Below are positions 45,180-58,615 of a DNA stretch of 64,000 nucleotides, in pieces. A program made the translations under genes and the position numbers. The stretch is taken from the NCBI GenBank assembly GCA_030549495.1, contig JAUIRK010000144.1, forward strand, positions 248,001 to 312,000, written 5' to 3'. The stretch comes from Nectonema munidae (lineage: Eukaryota > Nematomorpha > Nectonematoida > Nectonematidae). The notes beneath the pieces were generated by a model. The model was not told the DNA's origin. It saw only the letters and a program-made list of their open reading frames with translations, and ran no database searches. Every line of letters starts with the position of its first letter. Positions within the stretch are counted from its first letter, which is position 1.

Positions 45180-45265
45180 CATGCATGGGCAACCTTTGTT
45201 CACTTGTGGGCCAGATTATGCTTTCCAAGAGTAGCTACTGGCCAGGATCCCTAATTATAGATTTA
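45180..45265 (+). mobile_element. hAT-like terminal fragment
   Basis: CATGGGCAACCTTTGTTCAC with TTGTGGGCCAGATTATG resembles the end of a hAT element; no partner end is seen. Confidence 0.35.
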
Positions 45266-46057
45266 CATGCATACATAATTACTTATTATACATATAAACA
45301 TTTATTAAACTACTCATTTTTATCAATATGATTTTATATATTGATCGTTTACTTTTAATAGAAAGGTTCAGGAAGAAAAATAGTAAAAGCTTAAAATATT
45401 TATTTAAATATTTTTATTTTGAAACACATAGTTTAGTATAATTATTATTACACATGAGAAAAATTATTTACTGAAACACTTTTTTTTATTAATCTTGTAA
45501 CTACATGTAAGAAAAATTGTAACAAACCTCATTCTAATGCGAAATTTGGAATTGGTGTTTATTTACCAGTGTCTCAATGTTTGATCACGTATCAGCTGCA
45601 AATTGTAGTCATTCCGTCCTATAATTACAATAGGTTTTTCCAGGCAGGTAAATAAAAAATAAGAGAAATGTGATTTACCGTATAGTAGTCTAAATCGATA
45701 TAGCCAAAATTACAAAATGTTTTTATTATAACTTGTACCACCTCAGCGTATTTTTTAAAATTAACCGATTTTGTTAGGTATTTATCATTTTTATGCTACT
45801 CATCAGTCATATCTACCCGCCTTCTGTTCACTCATCGTACCCATTAAGGTTGTTACCAACTTAGATGGATGAACGTTTTTGCAAAGTTAATATGCATTAT
45901 CACAACATGCTATGAATGAGGGTTGAACGAACATTTTGTATATTTGTATTTTAATATACGAAATTTGGGGCACTCTGTATGCACCGTGAATGAAAATAGA
46001 GATTACATATCAACTTCAGTTGCAACAGCTTCCTTTATACGAAAACCTTTGTGTTGT

Positions 46058-46178
46058 ACCAAATCTCTATCTATTTTTAACCTTGGTTTTAAACCAAATC
46101 TCTATCTATTTTTTAACCTTGGTTTTAAACCAAATCTCTATCTATTTTTTAACCTTGGTTTTAAACCAAATCTCTATC
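46058..46178. repeat. Minisatellite, 36-bp unit, 3.3 copies
   Basis: The unit ACCAAATCTCTATCTATTTT plus TTAACCTTGGTTTTAA repeats with almost no change. Because 36 is a multiple of three it stays open as FNLGFKPNLYLF repeats, but I see no reason to call it a gene. Confidence 0.85.
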
Positions 46179-46324
46179 GACCCTAATTTTTAGGTGAATG
46201 ACCTCTGAAAAAGCTTAGACCAAATTCTGTGTAGGGAATCAGATCTTTTGTTCCCAAATATGAGTGACTCCTTTGTCCTATATTGAAGTTGTAGTTTCTA
46301 ATCCATGCATCAAAAGTGGCGCAT

Positions 46325-46475
46325 TAAAGATAAAGGTAAAGGTAAGGGATCTTGGAGTGTTTTCATTGATATAGCTTTCGGACTACTAGCAAAGAAGCCT
46401 TGATGTTGAATCGAACCTCAGACCTCGTGAATTGAAGTCAAGTATCCAACCAACCTTACTCACATCTCCTTGAAG
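46325..46475 (-). repeat. tRNA-derived SINE (copy 1)
   Basis: On the minus strand: GTGAGTAAGGTTGGTTGGAT (A-box region), GAGGTTCGATTC (B box), then ATGAAAACACTCC and a tail GATCCCTTACCTTTACC. Same layout as the copy at 56030-56165. Confidence 0.7.
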
Positions 46476-46479
46476 ACAT

Positions 46480-48268
46480 TCTACAGTTTTCGACAGTTTT
46501 TACATAATGAATGAAAACTAGCTAAAATCTTAAATTCTTCCTCATAAGATCATCTATGCTAATTTTAAGATCTAAAATTTAGTTAAAAAAGAATAAAAAA
46601 ATTTTGACTCATCATTAGCAGAATAGACTATATCGGGTGCGTATGGCGAACACCCTATAAAGGTTTATCGATCAATAGTGACATTTTCGCAACCGATATA
46701 GTGTCACTGTTGCACTCAACAATCTCACTTTCGCAATCAATGAGGTCACCCTTACAATCAATAAATTCATAACTTCCTCCATCAAGTCTGCAAAAAAATG
46801 CTGGCTCCGCAGTGTTAGCCGGACTCACTTAAATTTTGACTCAAGACATTCTTTGATACTTATAACTAATATTGAAGCAATAAACAATGCGCAAATTAAT
46901 TCTTCTCGCAACAACACATTAAATGTGTTAATTAATTAATTAACATATTCATTTGAGACACTCAAAAACTGCTCCGTGTAAAGCGTACACTATTTATGTC
47001 AGTCTGCTGTTTTATTTTCATTCCATCCTGCTTTAAAAAACTTCAAATTTTGCGGAGATTGAGGTCTGTAAATTTTTTCAATGAGTCGTAGTTCTATAAA
47101 AGCTGAAAAGTAATGTAAAGTAATTTTTTTCAAATCCAAAGAAATAGCTAAACTAATATTTCCAAAATCTGCTTTTATGGTTAAGCTGGTAATTTTGCTA
47201 TCTATTGAAACATAGCACTTTTTTAATATTTGAGAAATGAAATTAAACAAAAGCAGCGATATTCTAACATCGGGTAAATATATCTGTCTCAATTTTTACA
47301 AAATCCAAAATGTCTGTTTTCATCAAATCGATTTGAAAAACCACCAGCCAAACTACTAAATGAGTTTGTAAAACAAATGTGAAAACATTCTCAATTCATT
47401 AATCAGACTAGAAGAAATCTTCGTTAACTTTGTATTCTTTCTTCTTCAACAAAATTATTACTCTCGATGATAAAGTGATAGGATAGAGCGCCAAACCACG
47501 ACAAACTTGCTGCTGTTATCTTATATGTTCTTGACTTGTTCCCTCCTTACTCAACAAAATATTATATCGCATCAACTTTTCAAGATTGTATTCGTGAAAC
47601 AATTTTTTATGCATCTTTTGCCACTATAAAATAAACAATGTGCATTTGAACAACTTGAGAAATACATTGCTTACTTTCATTTTCTCGAAATGAAGACTCA
47701 TCGGTAAACGGTCGTGGTTAATGAGCTTACTAAATCAGAACCACAAATTTACGTTGTGAGAAATTTTGTTTCGATTGGCCACTGAGGCACTACATATGAA
47801 TTCCTATATCTATTTGTTTGTTTCTATTTTTTGTCGGACTTTTAATAAAGCAGGGATACCAATGTATTAGCAAAGTTTACACATAACTCGTAAAACGTCC
47901 ATTTTAAAAAAGGTATTAAAAACATCATTATTAAATTCTAATAATTTTTTTTATAAATTTATATAAAAAATTTCTTATGTCAAAATGTCTTATCATGATT
48001 TTTTTCTACTTTTTTAAATATCTTTTTCAAACTCTTCATTTTAGCTTTTGTTACTATATGCATGTTATATTATTCTTTATCACGGTGCGACAATAACCTA
48101 TTAGGTTTGCTCCGCCATGTTATATCTTAAACTGGCTTTTTTTAATAATTAAATTAAAAAAAATATATATATAAAAAATAAAAATTGTAATTTGTTAAAA
48201 TGAATAAAACTTACATCTCATGGAGACTTTTATTCCAATGATCGCTTTTATGTACTTTTCTTATTTAG
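46480..48268. other. Intron sequence without recognised feature
   Basis: This lies between finger exons 4 and 5. The minus-strand open frame near 47000-47292 has no domain and is not called. Confidence 0.4.
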
Positions 48269-48421
<153 letters not shown>

Positions 48422-48952
48422 TAAAGTAATTCTATTATTTTATCCAGAGAAAGAAGTTTATCTATGAGTTAAGGTAAAGAATCCATTTTGCAGAGATTAG
48501 TTATAGCACTTTTTAGTTCTATTATGTCCTCTTGCAATTCTCTTTCCTTCAAGTTTTTATTGAATTTTAGTTGTTTTGACGTGTACTGTTTTTTACTTTT
48601 TTGATATTCTGACTATTTACATAGTGAATTTTTTTTATTTTTTGAAGAAAATCACAAACTAAATCTAGTTAAATTTATAAATTTAGTGTTTGAAAATGTT
48701 ATTGAAGGGAAATGAGATTTATTTGCGAAATAATTAAAAATTGAAATGATTTAGTTTCTAATTTTCTTTAAAAAAGAAAAAAATCGTCGCGTAAATATAT
48801 AAAATATCAAAAAAAAAACTAAAAACCGTAGCCCCTTTCTTTCCATCTCAAATATAAAATTTGCAGTAAAATGAGAAAAGTTTTTAAAGGAGTTTACTTC
48901 GAATAGATAATCCTCAACATATGAATCCATTTTTAAGAGTCTCCTTGTTTAA

Positions 48953-49082
48953 ACCATTAAGTACCATAGAAATCAGACGATATCTAAAAAAACGCAGACG
49001 ATTTATATTCAAAATCATTGAAAAAAGCAGACCAAGATGAAATTACTTATGTTCCCAAATGGGAGCATTGGGACTTAATGGG
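48953..49082. mobile_element. TTAA MITE, family A variant
   Basis: Ends ACCATTAAGTACC and GGGACTTAATGGG with TTAA on both sides; palindromic ATGTTCCCAAATGGGAGCAT near the right end. Confidence 0.85.
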
Positions 49083-49256
49083 TTAAACTAGCCATTGTAA
49101 AGAGGTTAATGAACGTCAACATACTATCATCTGTACTTTCAAATTTCGTATTGTTTACATTTTTTTCTCAATGGTATCTTTTACTGAATGAAATTAAAAT
49201 TGTAGTTATCTTAAAAGTATAGTTCTAACCAAAATGTACATTAATTTTTTGACAAT

Positions 49257-49335
49257 AGAGGTATGCGGGCCATAGTCAATTGATCCGCTTGCACACTTGG
49301 CACGCGTGCCATATGTTGCCAAGCCTAGCTTAGAA
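49257..49335 (+). mobile_element. hAT-like terminal fragment
   Basis: GAGGTATGCGGGCC and, 50 bases on, TTGGCACGCGTGCCATATGT with TGCCAAGCCTAG resemble fused ends of a hAT non-autonomous element. Boundaries are unclear. Confidence 0.35.
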
Positions 49336-49536
49336 TATAAGCTACTGATTCTAGACTCTTGTCTCATCCTCTATTTTTAACTAGAAAATCCTTTCAAATA
49401 TTGTTTCCATTTAAATAAACCTGAGCTAGATATTTATATATTGTACAAACAAGGTACTTTGTATACGAATCAAAATACTAAACCTTAGAATTCTATATGC
49501 AATATAATTGATGATAAAAATTATATCTACATAGAT

Positions 49537-49860
49537 CAGTGGTTCCCAAACTTTTTCTGATCGTTACCCACTTTTCATACATGATTCTTGTCTATGGCCC
49601 TCACAACAATCATAACCGGTGAATACCGTGACTGTCTATTAGTATCTAACAAATGGTAGAAGTTGGGGAAAAGCTAAGTCACATAAATGTGGATATGAAG
49701 CTGCCGTTGGTGGCCAAAAAACTGGGAGAGATTCAGTTTCAAACTTAATCTACCCGCTAAGCTCCTCTGGTTTTATTTATACATTGCCTCAGATTATTGC
49801 CCCTTAAATTTTGCTTTATGGCCTCCCAGGGGGCCATGACCCACAGTTTGGGAACCAATG
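49537..49860. mobile_element. hAT MITE with perfect 8-bp duplication
   Basis: Ends CAGTGGTTCCCAAACT and AGTTTGGGAACCAATG, 324 bp, flanked by ACATAGAT on both sides. The 8-bp duplication and the end sequence mark a hAT non-autonomous element. It overlaps a chance open frame that is not a gene. Confidence 0.9.
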
Positions 49861-49984
49861 ACATAGATTTAAGCTTATCTCAAAATGATAATATACTTTA
49901 TGACACTAAGTCTCAAATCAACATAGCAATCGTGACAAACGTTTCTCTGTTTTGGGATAGGCGTGTCAACTTCTACTAGGATCC

Positions 49985-51223
49985 TTTAAAGCCTTAACCA
50001 AAAGCTTCCAGTATGCATTGAAGAGAATGTAAGTTTATTAGAGACATGAGTCTTACACTTCGTATAAAATTAAATTTGAAATAAAAGCTCAACTCTTGAA
50101 GCTTTTTTTGGGTAGTATATGTCTCAATGAGTTTTTAAAAGTTCAAATAACTTTAAAACAAATTGCGTTTCTCCTGACTTGTAAAAATAAACTAAAGTAT
50201 CCTTGCTTTCAAATTGTGTACTTTTTTTTAACTTCAAAAAGGGAAGACCTTTCTTAAAAGAATATGAATTGTAAATTGGATCATTTACTTTTTGGCAAAA
50301 CATTATATATTCTTTTAAATGAAATGTTTTTAAAATGTATTTTTAAAGTAGGCGGCTGAAAATGGAATTAGGCCCACATTTCCGTCATAAACATATAGTC
50401 CTGTTTAAAAAGATGATCAAATTTCTCACTCCAAGAAATTTTAGTGGAAAACGCGATCTCTTGTCTAGTAGTTAAAAAAATATATTTTTTACGAACAATA
50501 AATAATTAATAGTTACCAACAATGCGTTCACTTTGCATCGGCAGCATCCAAAGCAAAGTGAGTTCAGCTCTAACTTGAAAATATTGAGTTTTGCTATTTC
50601 AATGAAATTCTAAATTTACCTAAAACTGTGTCTCATCAATCAATTAGAATAAAACATTGTTAAAATTAATTATATTATTTTACCTAAAAATCATGTTCCA
50701 TAAAACACAAAATCATGCCATATGTACTTCACAATTTCATAAATTTTCAAATTTTTTTTAAAACCTCATTCATTCTCTCTTTCAACATTAGTGATTCATT
50801 TTTAAAGGGTATAGAGTAGAAGTAGTTCTTTAACAATTTAATCGATTTATTCAAAGAACTTTTTAAAAATGAAAAACGATTTACTTTTAATTTTGAAACG
50901 TTTAATTTGAATACGAAGTAAAATGATTTTATATGTAGCGAATTGTTTAGTGAACGTTGAAACCTTTTTGATTTTAACTTCTTATCATCATCCATGTTTT
51001 TTCAACCGTTTCTAAGCTCTTATCCATTTTGAGTAATCGGAAATTCAAAAAAGCACGACTCTTACGATCTTGGTTTTTCGTCACATCTCTCTAATCCACA
51101 GACAATATTGTAAAAATGTAGAACAGTTTTCTTTCCCTCCTTATTCCCGTTTCCATTGGAGTGTAAGGACCGTAAAAGCTATTCACTCTGCGCATAATCT
51201 CATTTTAAATATGGTTTATTTAG
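49985..51223. other. Intron sequence without recognised feature
   Basis: A minus-strand frame at 50747-50995 starts MDDDKKLKSKRFQRSLNN but has no supporting context. Confidence 0.35.
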
Positions 51224-51307
51224 TGCAAAATTTGCAAGAACAAATTTTCTCAATCCTCCAATCTAATCCAGCATTGTAAGACGCACACCGGAGAAAAGCC
51301 CTTTCAA
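51224..51307 (+). CDS. C2H2 zinc-finger exon 6
   Basis: 84 nt, phase 0-0, acceptor TTATTTAG and donor GTAATT. It encodes [20 protein letters not shown] then HTGEKPFQ. Helix positions -1, 2, 3 and 6 are Q, S, N and Q. Confidence 0.88.
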
Positions 51308-52164
51308 GTAATTTGTAAACATATTTTATCTCCACTTTCAAATGGTATTTATCCTTTTGTAAGTCTTATCCTTCATTATTTTGATCTTGTGTTGTGCGTA
51401 TTAAAGCCAAGCTCTATCCCAAGATGAATAAGATTTCATGCTCAAGATTTTGATAAATCAGAAAAATTGTTCACCCTAGTAAACAATATTAATGAATTAT
51501 GTGGCTTTTGCATTATATTTTCCCTAAACTAATCACAATGTCAAGTATTTGGTAATATCAATGCTACTATGTAATGATCGGACTGTACCAAAGTTTTGTA
51601 CGAATTCTCTTATGTGCAAAATTAATTTTTCCTAAAAATAAAAAGACGGGGCTGAGGTGTCGGAAGGTTAACGAAATTTTCCGATGCGTTTCCGATTTCG
51701 ATATTAAAAAAAATACGATTCCCCTTTAATCGTCCCATCGTTAAATGCACAAAATTGTTTGATATTCTGGATCCAAATGTGTAACTTGTTTTAACTAAGT
51801 GATGATTTCTAGTTTTCTTAGCTGTTTAAATCTGGATTTTATCTGCATTCCAGAATGTGAATCCGTGTAAAATAGGAATAAATTGTTTTAAAAATGAGTC
51901 CTAAAATAAATAATTTATTGAGCACTTAAAATTTTTAAAATGTAAATTTTCGCAAAATGATTATGGGTAAGCGGAAAAGAACGATGTAGCTTGAGGCACA
52001 GAGTGATTCAGGATTAAAACATATGCTTTTCCGTAATGCATTAAGAATCAAGGTGCCATTAAGAATCAAGACACTGTTAATAAAATAATAAAAAAAGAGT
52101 TTAATAAGCAAAATACACAGGTGAATATTATTAATGAACGTGGTATCAATCACCATGTCTAATG

Positions 52165-52310
52165 TATTTAAACCGAAGAAACGTCATTATGTTAATCACA
52201 GATGTGACTGTGACACTAAATGTGATATCATGGGTGATAATGAATGTTCAGTGAAAAATTGCAGATATATTATTAAATGTACTTTGTGTACTAATTGCTA
52301 CATGGGATAA
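52165..52310 (+). pseudogene. Cys-rich relic, possibly retroelement tail
   Basis: The frame KPKKRHYVNHRCDCDTKC, then ECSVKNCRYIIKCTLCTNCY and MG with a stop resembles the Cys-rich segment that precedes a GIY-YIG nuclease in Penelope-like elements. It is a short broken piece; the assignment is weak. Confidence 0.3.
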
Positions 52311-52614
52311 AACATGCAGCCCCATCATTTTTCGTATAAGAAATTTTTCGCCACATTAAAAATCCCTTTCTGATTTTATATTGACAAATCGAAGAATACA
52401 TTAGAATCGATAAATAAATCATTCTAGAAAAAGCGCGCTCAAAATTTATCCAATCTTCCTCAATGAAATAATTTCAAGAATGCCAATATTCATGCTTGCC
52501 TCCTACGCTGTGTTTTGTGCACCACGCATCCAACATCCCTTTCTTTAAATGCTTTTAGCATTTCTAATTAAAATGATATAATTTAATATTATAAAATATT
52601 TTTTTTGACTTTAG

Positions 52615-52698
52615 TGCCAGTCTTGCTACAAAATGTTTTCCCGCAATAGACAATTGGTTCAGCACGTTAGAATACACACTGGAGAGCGGCCGTACCAA
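52615..52698 (+). CDS. C2H2 zinc-finger exon 7
   Basis: 84 nt, phase 0-0, acceptor GACTTTAG and donor GTAATG. It encodes [20 protein letters not shown] then HTGERPYQ. Helix positions -1, 2, 3 and 6 are R, R, Q and Q. Confidence 0.88.
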
Positions 52699-53472
52699 GT
52701 AATGCTTAATATTATTTTTCTGTCCATTCCACACATTTGATTTCAATATCGCGACAACAAGAAATACAAAAAAAGTTCATGAAAAAGGTAAAGTATATTC
52801 ATCTTAAATTTATAATTAAAGAACAGCTGATTAAAATTTAATTAGCGAGGCTGGATTCAGTGAGATGCGAAGGATTTTTATTATACAACATCGGATATAC
52901 TCTTCTGCCGTATTGCCTAACACACGCACATGTCTTCCAAGTTGCACACACCTTACCTTTCTCAAGCATAAGGAAAAAAACTTCATGTCTTTATGAACCG
53001 CATTAATCTCCTAGCGATTGGAAGAAATTCCATAAGCTATCTTGTTCGATAGAGTGTTCTTTGAAAAGATTTAACTCATTTTCATATCGTTTATCGATCA
53101 ATATCGTCATTCTTGCAATCAACTGTGTTACTTTTGCTTTTAACTTCTAAATTGTCTTGGTTAAGTTTAGTTAACTTCCAGCTCTTCTTTTGATGTAGGC
53201 AATTCCAAAGACTTAGAAATTGTTGTTACGGAAAACTCCCTAAGGATTGAGAGACAATTCTCCGTTTTTCATCATCAGAAATTTTTCTTCTTGTGAAATT
53301 TATAGAAGACATTTAATGAATGTGAAAAAGAAGGACAAAAGCTAAAAGCAGACACGCTTTTGGCTAATAAATGTTGAAGAGAAAAATATGAAAAAAATTA
53401 AAACCTTGATTTAAAAAGTCAAAAAACTACAAAAATTGGTTGACGAATTTTGTGAACGCTCGCTTAATTTAA

Positions 53473-53577
53473 CCCATTAAGTACCATAGAAATCAGACGA
53501 TATCTAAAAAACGCAGACGATTTATATTCAAAGACATTAAAAAAAGCAGACGAAGATGAAATTACTTATGTTCCAAA
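53473..53577. mobile_element. TTAA MITE, family A variant, right end lost
   Basis: Left TTAA and CCCATTAAGTACC; colinear with the 48953 copy up to ATGTTCCAAAAT, where the right end is missing. Confidence 0.75.
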
Positions 53578-53796
53578 ATTTTTTGAAAAAAACTGAAACC
53601 AATTTTTTTTAGAATTCAACATGTTAGAAAATCAATCTTTTTTTGAAGAAAAAGTTATAAAAGAAGCAATTCATGGTTTTGGCAACTATCAATTCATACA
53701 AAATGCGCAGAAATTCATAAAGACAGGAGATGTTTGCAATAGTTATAAAACTTAAATTTAAACAAAACAATATTTCCAAAAAAACACACAATTTAA

Positions 53797-53914
53797 CCCG
53801 TTAACGACCCCAATAATCAGACGATATCTAATGTAAAGCAGAAGATTTGTATTAAAGAGCTTTGATAAACGCAGACGATTTTATTTTTGTAAAGTCGACA
53901 TGGGCGTTAACGGG
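53797..53914. mobile_element. TTAA MITE, family C
   Basis: Ends CCCGTTAACGACC and GGGCGTTAACGGG, TTAA on both sides. It shares its right TTAA with the family B element that follows directly. Confidence 0.85.
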
Positions 53915-53918
53915 TTAA

Positions 53919-54040
53919 CCCTTTGAGGACCAACATTTTGAAGAGGATTCGTCTGCTTTCTTTTTCAATGGAATTTTATATATTCAAAGCAGGCGATTTT
54001 CATTTCTTTGGTCACTGGTGACCCACTGGTCCTCAAAGTA
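53919..54040. mobile_element. TTAA MITE, family B
   Basis: Ends CCCTTTGAGGACC and GGTCCTCAAAGTA, TTAA on both sides; palindrome GGTCACTGGTGACC inside the right end. It abuts the family C copy at a single TTAA. Confidence 0.85.
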
Positions 54041-54044
54041 TTAA

Positions 54045-56029
54045 AGCTAATTTTATTTTTTTTAATTTTTTTTTAATTTTAAATTTATTTATTTTTTTTA
54101 TTTTCTTTAGGATGACAATGACATAATATTTCAAATCTACATTATAAAAGCAATGCTTTATTGCTTTAACAATTAAATTAGCTATTGAATTTAAATTGTT
54201 TTACATTCGCATCAGTTAAAATCAAGTTTAAATGGAGAAAAAATTCACAATACTTACATTCAAAGTTCGGGCAATCCTTAATTTTCTGAAAGATTACGTA
54301 CACAGCTTTTCAGCTGCTCAATTTGAATTTCTGTGTGGCATATTATTTTTGGACTTTTTCGAGTAACGTGTAAAATTCTTCCGATAAAGGTAGAACCTGC
54401 TGAAGAGAAAACTAGAAATATGCTGAATTTCATCACCTAAATTGTAAAATGGAGTCAGAGTATTTCATTTATTTAGATTATATATGAACTGGGAATCACG
54501 AGAAATATTTTATTTTCTTTCAAGGCCTTTTATATATTTTTGGCTAAAAGTTCTTTTCCAGCTGTGTCTTGTAAAAAAATTTTGTGTTCTCATCTGTTCC
54601 GACATATTACTTGTTAGGTTTTTGTGTTTTATGGTATTTCAATTGGGTTTGTTCCTTTATATTCAAATTTGTTTGATAGTTTTTCAGAATATCTAGGCCA
54701 AAAAATAAGTCGTTTATGTGCTGCCTGATGCTTCAGTTCAGTCTAATATCTCTGTAAAATTATAATATCTGTTGGAACAGGTTGTGGGTAAAGGCAAAAT
54801 TTGTTTTTAATTTTATAAAAAAAGACCATTTTGATTTTTTTTTCCAAAAATTAATGAGAATCTTCAAATTTTTTGAGAAAATAATAATCCTTGCCGGAGA
54901 TACTCTCCCAATCGCCGCTATGATATTATTTTTAACCAAAACAAATGTGTTTTTTAATAATATTTGGCACAGAAGGAAAAACTTGCCATTTTTCATTTAA
55001 AAGACTAATAAATTACTTTTTCAAAAGATATAAAATTTTCAAGTTTATTTTTTTAAATATTGTAAACGTACACAGTATCTTCGTTCATATTTTTCTCCAC
55101 TTTTTTGCAAATATTTAGTTGTTTTCTTTGATAATAATTTGAAAAAACAGTTTGCAAGTCTTTAACGGAAAAAATACTTTTGTGTATCAAAAAAAATGAG
55201 AATTTTGAAGAAAAAAATGAGAATTTTGAAATCTGAATCTGAAGAAAGAGAAAAAAGAATCAGAATTTTGATAACGAATATTTCAAGTAGCGGCACAAAA
55301 TGAATGTGTGTCCATGTATTTTTATCAATAAATTTTAATAGTTTTATTAAATCAGCTTATTATTATCGGTGCAAAAGTTTTACAACGCAAAATCACTAAA
55401 TCCATTAAAAGGAAACAACATTTGTCAGTGCTATTTAAAGTAATAGAAGAAGAGTAGCCTCCATCTACTGAACAATCATAGCAAACTGTTTTAAAATTTG
55501 AAGATAATATATACAGATAATAATTTTCACATTTGTCATTTCTTGAAAAAAATAATCCATTTACACAAATGTGAATACAAGTTCTTACTTTCAATTCTGT
55601 AGAATATCATTCATTCATTCATTTCCCAAAAGTATCAAAGAAACTGTTAAATAGGCTAGTTTTAGTCGTGAGCGATATTAGGTTAGATTGAGGAAAACCT
55701 TTTTAAAAATAGAACATAACTAATTTCATCAATATCTTCTTCTTTAAAAACTGGAGAGAGAAAGAGGGTAAAAATATTTTTGAGGTAATACTTTTTTTTC
55801 TTGCCAAGCTTGACAGACTAAGGCGTCATATCCATACTTAAAAGTCTGAAGGTAGGGAAAGCTTTTATTATAAAAAAAAAGGCACTTTAATTTTTTTTAA
55901 GAAATAAAAAAAGATCATAAACAAAAAAACTTTTGTAGTATATACAATCAATAAAAAAATATTTTATAAGTTCTAATTTGGGTGTATTAATTATATTTTT
56001 CATTTCTACTCTCATTTATATCTCAGGAA
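54045..56029. other. Intron sequence without recognised feature
   Basis: AT-rich; overlapping frames at 54760-55000 occur on both strands at the same place and look like chance. Confidence 0.4.
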
Positions 56030-56165
56030 AAGTAAAGTGCCATAGGGTGTTTTCATCGAGAAGGCACAATTGCGCCGCTTGAAAGCAGGCTTGATGGGGG
56101 ATCGAACCGAAGACCTTGAGTTATCGAATCCAGCATCTAACCAACCCTACTCACGCCACCTATGA
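56030..56165 (-). repeat. tRNA-derived SINE (copy 2)
   Basis: On the minus strand: GGTGGCGTGAGTAGGGTTGG (A-box region), TTCGGTTCGATCCCCCATCA (B box), body with GATGAAAACACCCTATGGC, ending near ACTTTACTTTTCC. Same family as the copy at 46325. Confidence 0.75.
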
Positions 56166-56438
56166 TGAAATTGTTAATTTAAAATAAATGAACGTTTTCA
56201 AGTGCAAATACAAATTTATAAAATAATATGAAGATTTAAAAATAATGAAAGATACAGTGAATGACAATCTCGATAAAGAATTTTTGAATCACAAATTATT
56301 CTTTTCAGACAGTTGAAGTAAAATACTATAAATATTCGCTTTATCTTCTTTCATTTATCCAAAAAAGCCGGTATATGGAGATCATCCTTACATAAAAATT
56401 AAATATTTTGATTAATATAAGATTGGAATCGCATTTAA

Positions 56439-56540
56439 CCCCTTAACGACCAGAATAATCAGACGATATCTAATGTAAAGCAGAAGATTTGTATTAAAGA
56501 GCATTAATATAAACGCAGACGATTTTATTTTTGTAAAGTA
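56439..56540. mobile_element. TTAA MITE, family C, right end lost
   Basis: Left TTAA then CCCCTTAACGACCAG; colinear with the 53797 copy up to TTTTATTTTTGTAAAGT. Confidence 0.75.
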
Positions 56541-57679
56541 AAATTTTTGTAAAAGGTAAAACTTTCGTAATGAAATGATAAAAGCAAACAACACCATAAA
56601 CAACAAAAAATTATTTTGAAGTTCTAACTCAGGTGTATTGGTTATATTTTAGAAAGTTTACTTTTTTTTAAGATTCATATTCCCAAATACATCAGTGCAA
56701 ATACAAAATTACAAAACGATACTAACATAGGAAAAATTTTTAATGACAGTCTTGATAAGAATTTTTGTATGAAAAACTTTTCTCCTCATCAATAAAAAGG
56801 CAGTTGAAGCAAATTAAGGGCTGTATTTTTTCTGAAAAAATATAGATGTCCAAGGTCAAGACCATCATAATGAATACATTGAATACAGGTGATACAATAG
56901 TTGCTGACAACTTTCAAACATTTCCTACAAATATCATTGTCCATATCTAGAAGTTGACAAATGGATTTAAAAAAATATGGACAAAATTTAGATTACTTTT
57001 AAAACTGGAATTCTCCCTCTTTTCATTTTGGACCAAAATAAATCTAAAAAAATGGGAGTTTTTATTAAAAAACAGAAGTAACTTTAAAAAAAAGAGTATA
57101 AAAATTTTGGTTCACTTTTTTGTTTGATTTCATTTGTGCCCACGTTTTAAAGGTACCCATTGAAAAGTCTAAATATTGATGACTTTTTTTAACCGTAAAC
57201 TTAAGAAGATCTTTTAGCATTTTGTTTTTCAAAATCATTCAGAAAAGCCTATTTAATTTAAAAGAAGGTAATAAACATCATTTTGTGATTTGAAGTCAAT
57301 TGTATTTGTATAGCCAACGTTACTGAAATAAATCAAACAAGCCTTCTTTTCGTGCTATATAAATCGAACTGTCAATGATTTTGAGATTTAAAAACGTTAA
57401 TTTTTCAATATAAAATTTTGCTTATCTAAATATAACAATTTTAAACATAAAAATTTAAAACATTTTGTTTATAAATTAAAATATTTGGGACATTTAAATG
57501 CTATACATTTCGTTTGAATAGACCAAAAAATTTCCGGTGTCTGTGAGATAAAACGTATATTGCAGATCTCCACACTACAGCAAAAATAATGTCCCTTAGC
57601 TTTCGTTACAATGAGAATATTTATTTCATGATATCAAATTGTTTTTCCTTAATCTCTCCAATATTTATTCTATATTTAG
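56541..57679. other. Intron sequence without recognised feature
   Basis: No frame, repeat end or RNA gene is recognised. Confidence 0.4.
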
Positions 57680-57763
57680 TGCCATATATGTCAGAAGTCA
57701 TTTGCTCTAACTGAAACCTTGAACCGACACCTCATAACACACACTGGAGAGAAGGCTTTTGAA
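57680..57763 (+). CDS. C2H2 zinc-finger exon 8
   Basis: 84 nt, phase 0-0, acceptor ATATTTAG and donor GTATCA. It encodes CHICQKSFALTETLNRHLIT then HTGEKAFE; the linker Pro is Ala. Helix positions -1, 2, 3 and 6 are L, E, T and R. Confidence 0.88.
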
Positions 57764-58615
57764 GTATCATAGTTTACCGCCATCTTCCATAATTCCAAGC
57801 CTTTTTATATTTAAATATTGTGACAAAGTTTATTAAGTTAATCAAAGTTTGTCTTAATTTCAACTCGAAGAAGATTTTCAAGTAAACATGCTTATAATGA
57901 GAATTTTATTGATAACTATGACGCAATTTAAATTAAAAATGTATTTTTTAAATGAAAGATCTTTGAAATCTTTATTTGAAATGATTTATTTTTTAGTCTA
58001 ATTTACGTGATAAAGTTCACTACTCTAAAACGTAGAAATGTGGAAATCGTTTTTTAGTTAAATTTGATTCGGTAACGTTCAAAACATGTGGGGTCGTGCT
58101 CCCCCCTCCGTGTACCTTATGTGATGTCATCCGAAAAATTGGAATATTACTTTGTTTGCAACAACTAAGCTTAAATGATAGGTTATACACTTATTATACT
58201 ATCTCCATGCTTTTTCTGTTAGAGGTGTATTAGAACTCTTCACAGTTTGATAAAAGATATGATAATATTTTTATATACAAAGAGCGTAAGGGATAGGATA
58301 TTAAAGGAACACTCTATTTCACAAACAAACAATATATTTCCCCATTATATATATGACTGATCTATAACTATATATACATCAATAACGCATCGTTGCTTAT
58401 CACAATTCATGCATACACACTCATCTCCGCCACCTTTCATCCTTATGCGCACTTGTTTACAAAACGATCCACACCACCTGTCAATCAAACACATGCAACT
58501 ATTGCTACCCTTTATACTACAATCTTCACCATTTCTTCTGTTCCCTTACAATCTTTGTATATTTTCTTGCTCAATGGAACAAAATATTAGAATTTTAATA
58601 TTTTTTAGATATATA

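Noticed and set aside
45923-46193. Repetitive protein with NLGFKPNLYLF repeats
   Set aside because: It is the translation of a 36-bp minisatellite in intron sequence; two frames are open at once.
47000-47292. Minus-strand frame of 97 codons
   Set aside because: No recognisable motif or exon borders; probably chance.
49797-49979. Plus-strand 60-codon frame
   Set aside because: It starts inside the hAT MITE and crosses its end.
50747-50995. Minus-strand frame starting MDDDKKLKSKRFQRSLNN
   Set aside because: No domain, no splice context, and AT-rich composition makes an 82-codon frame unremarkable.
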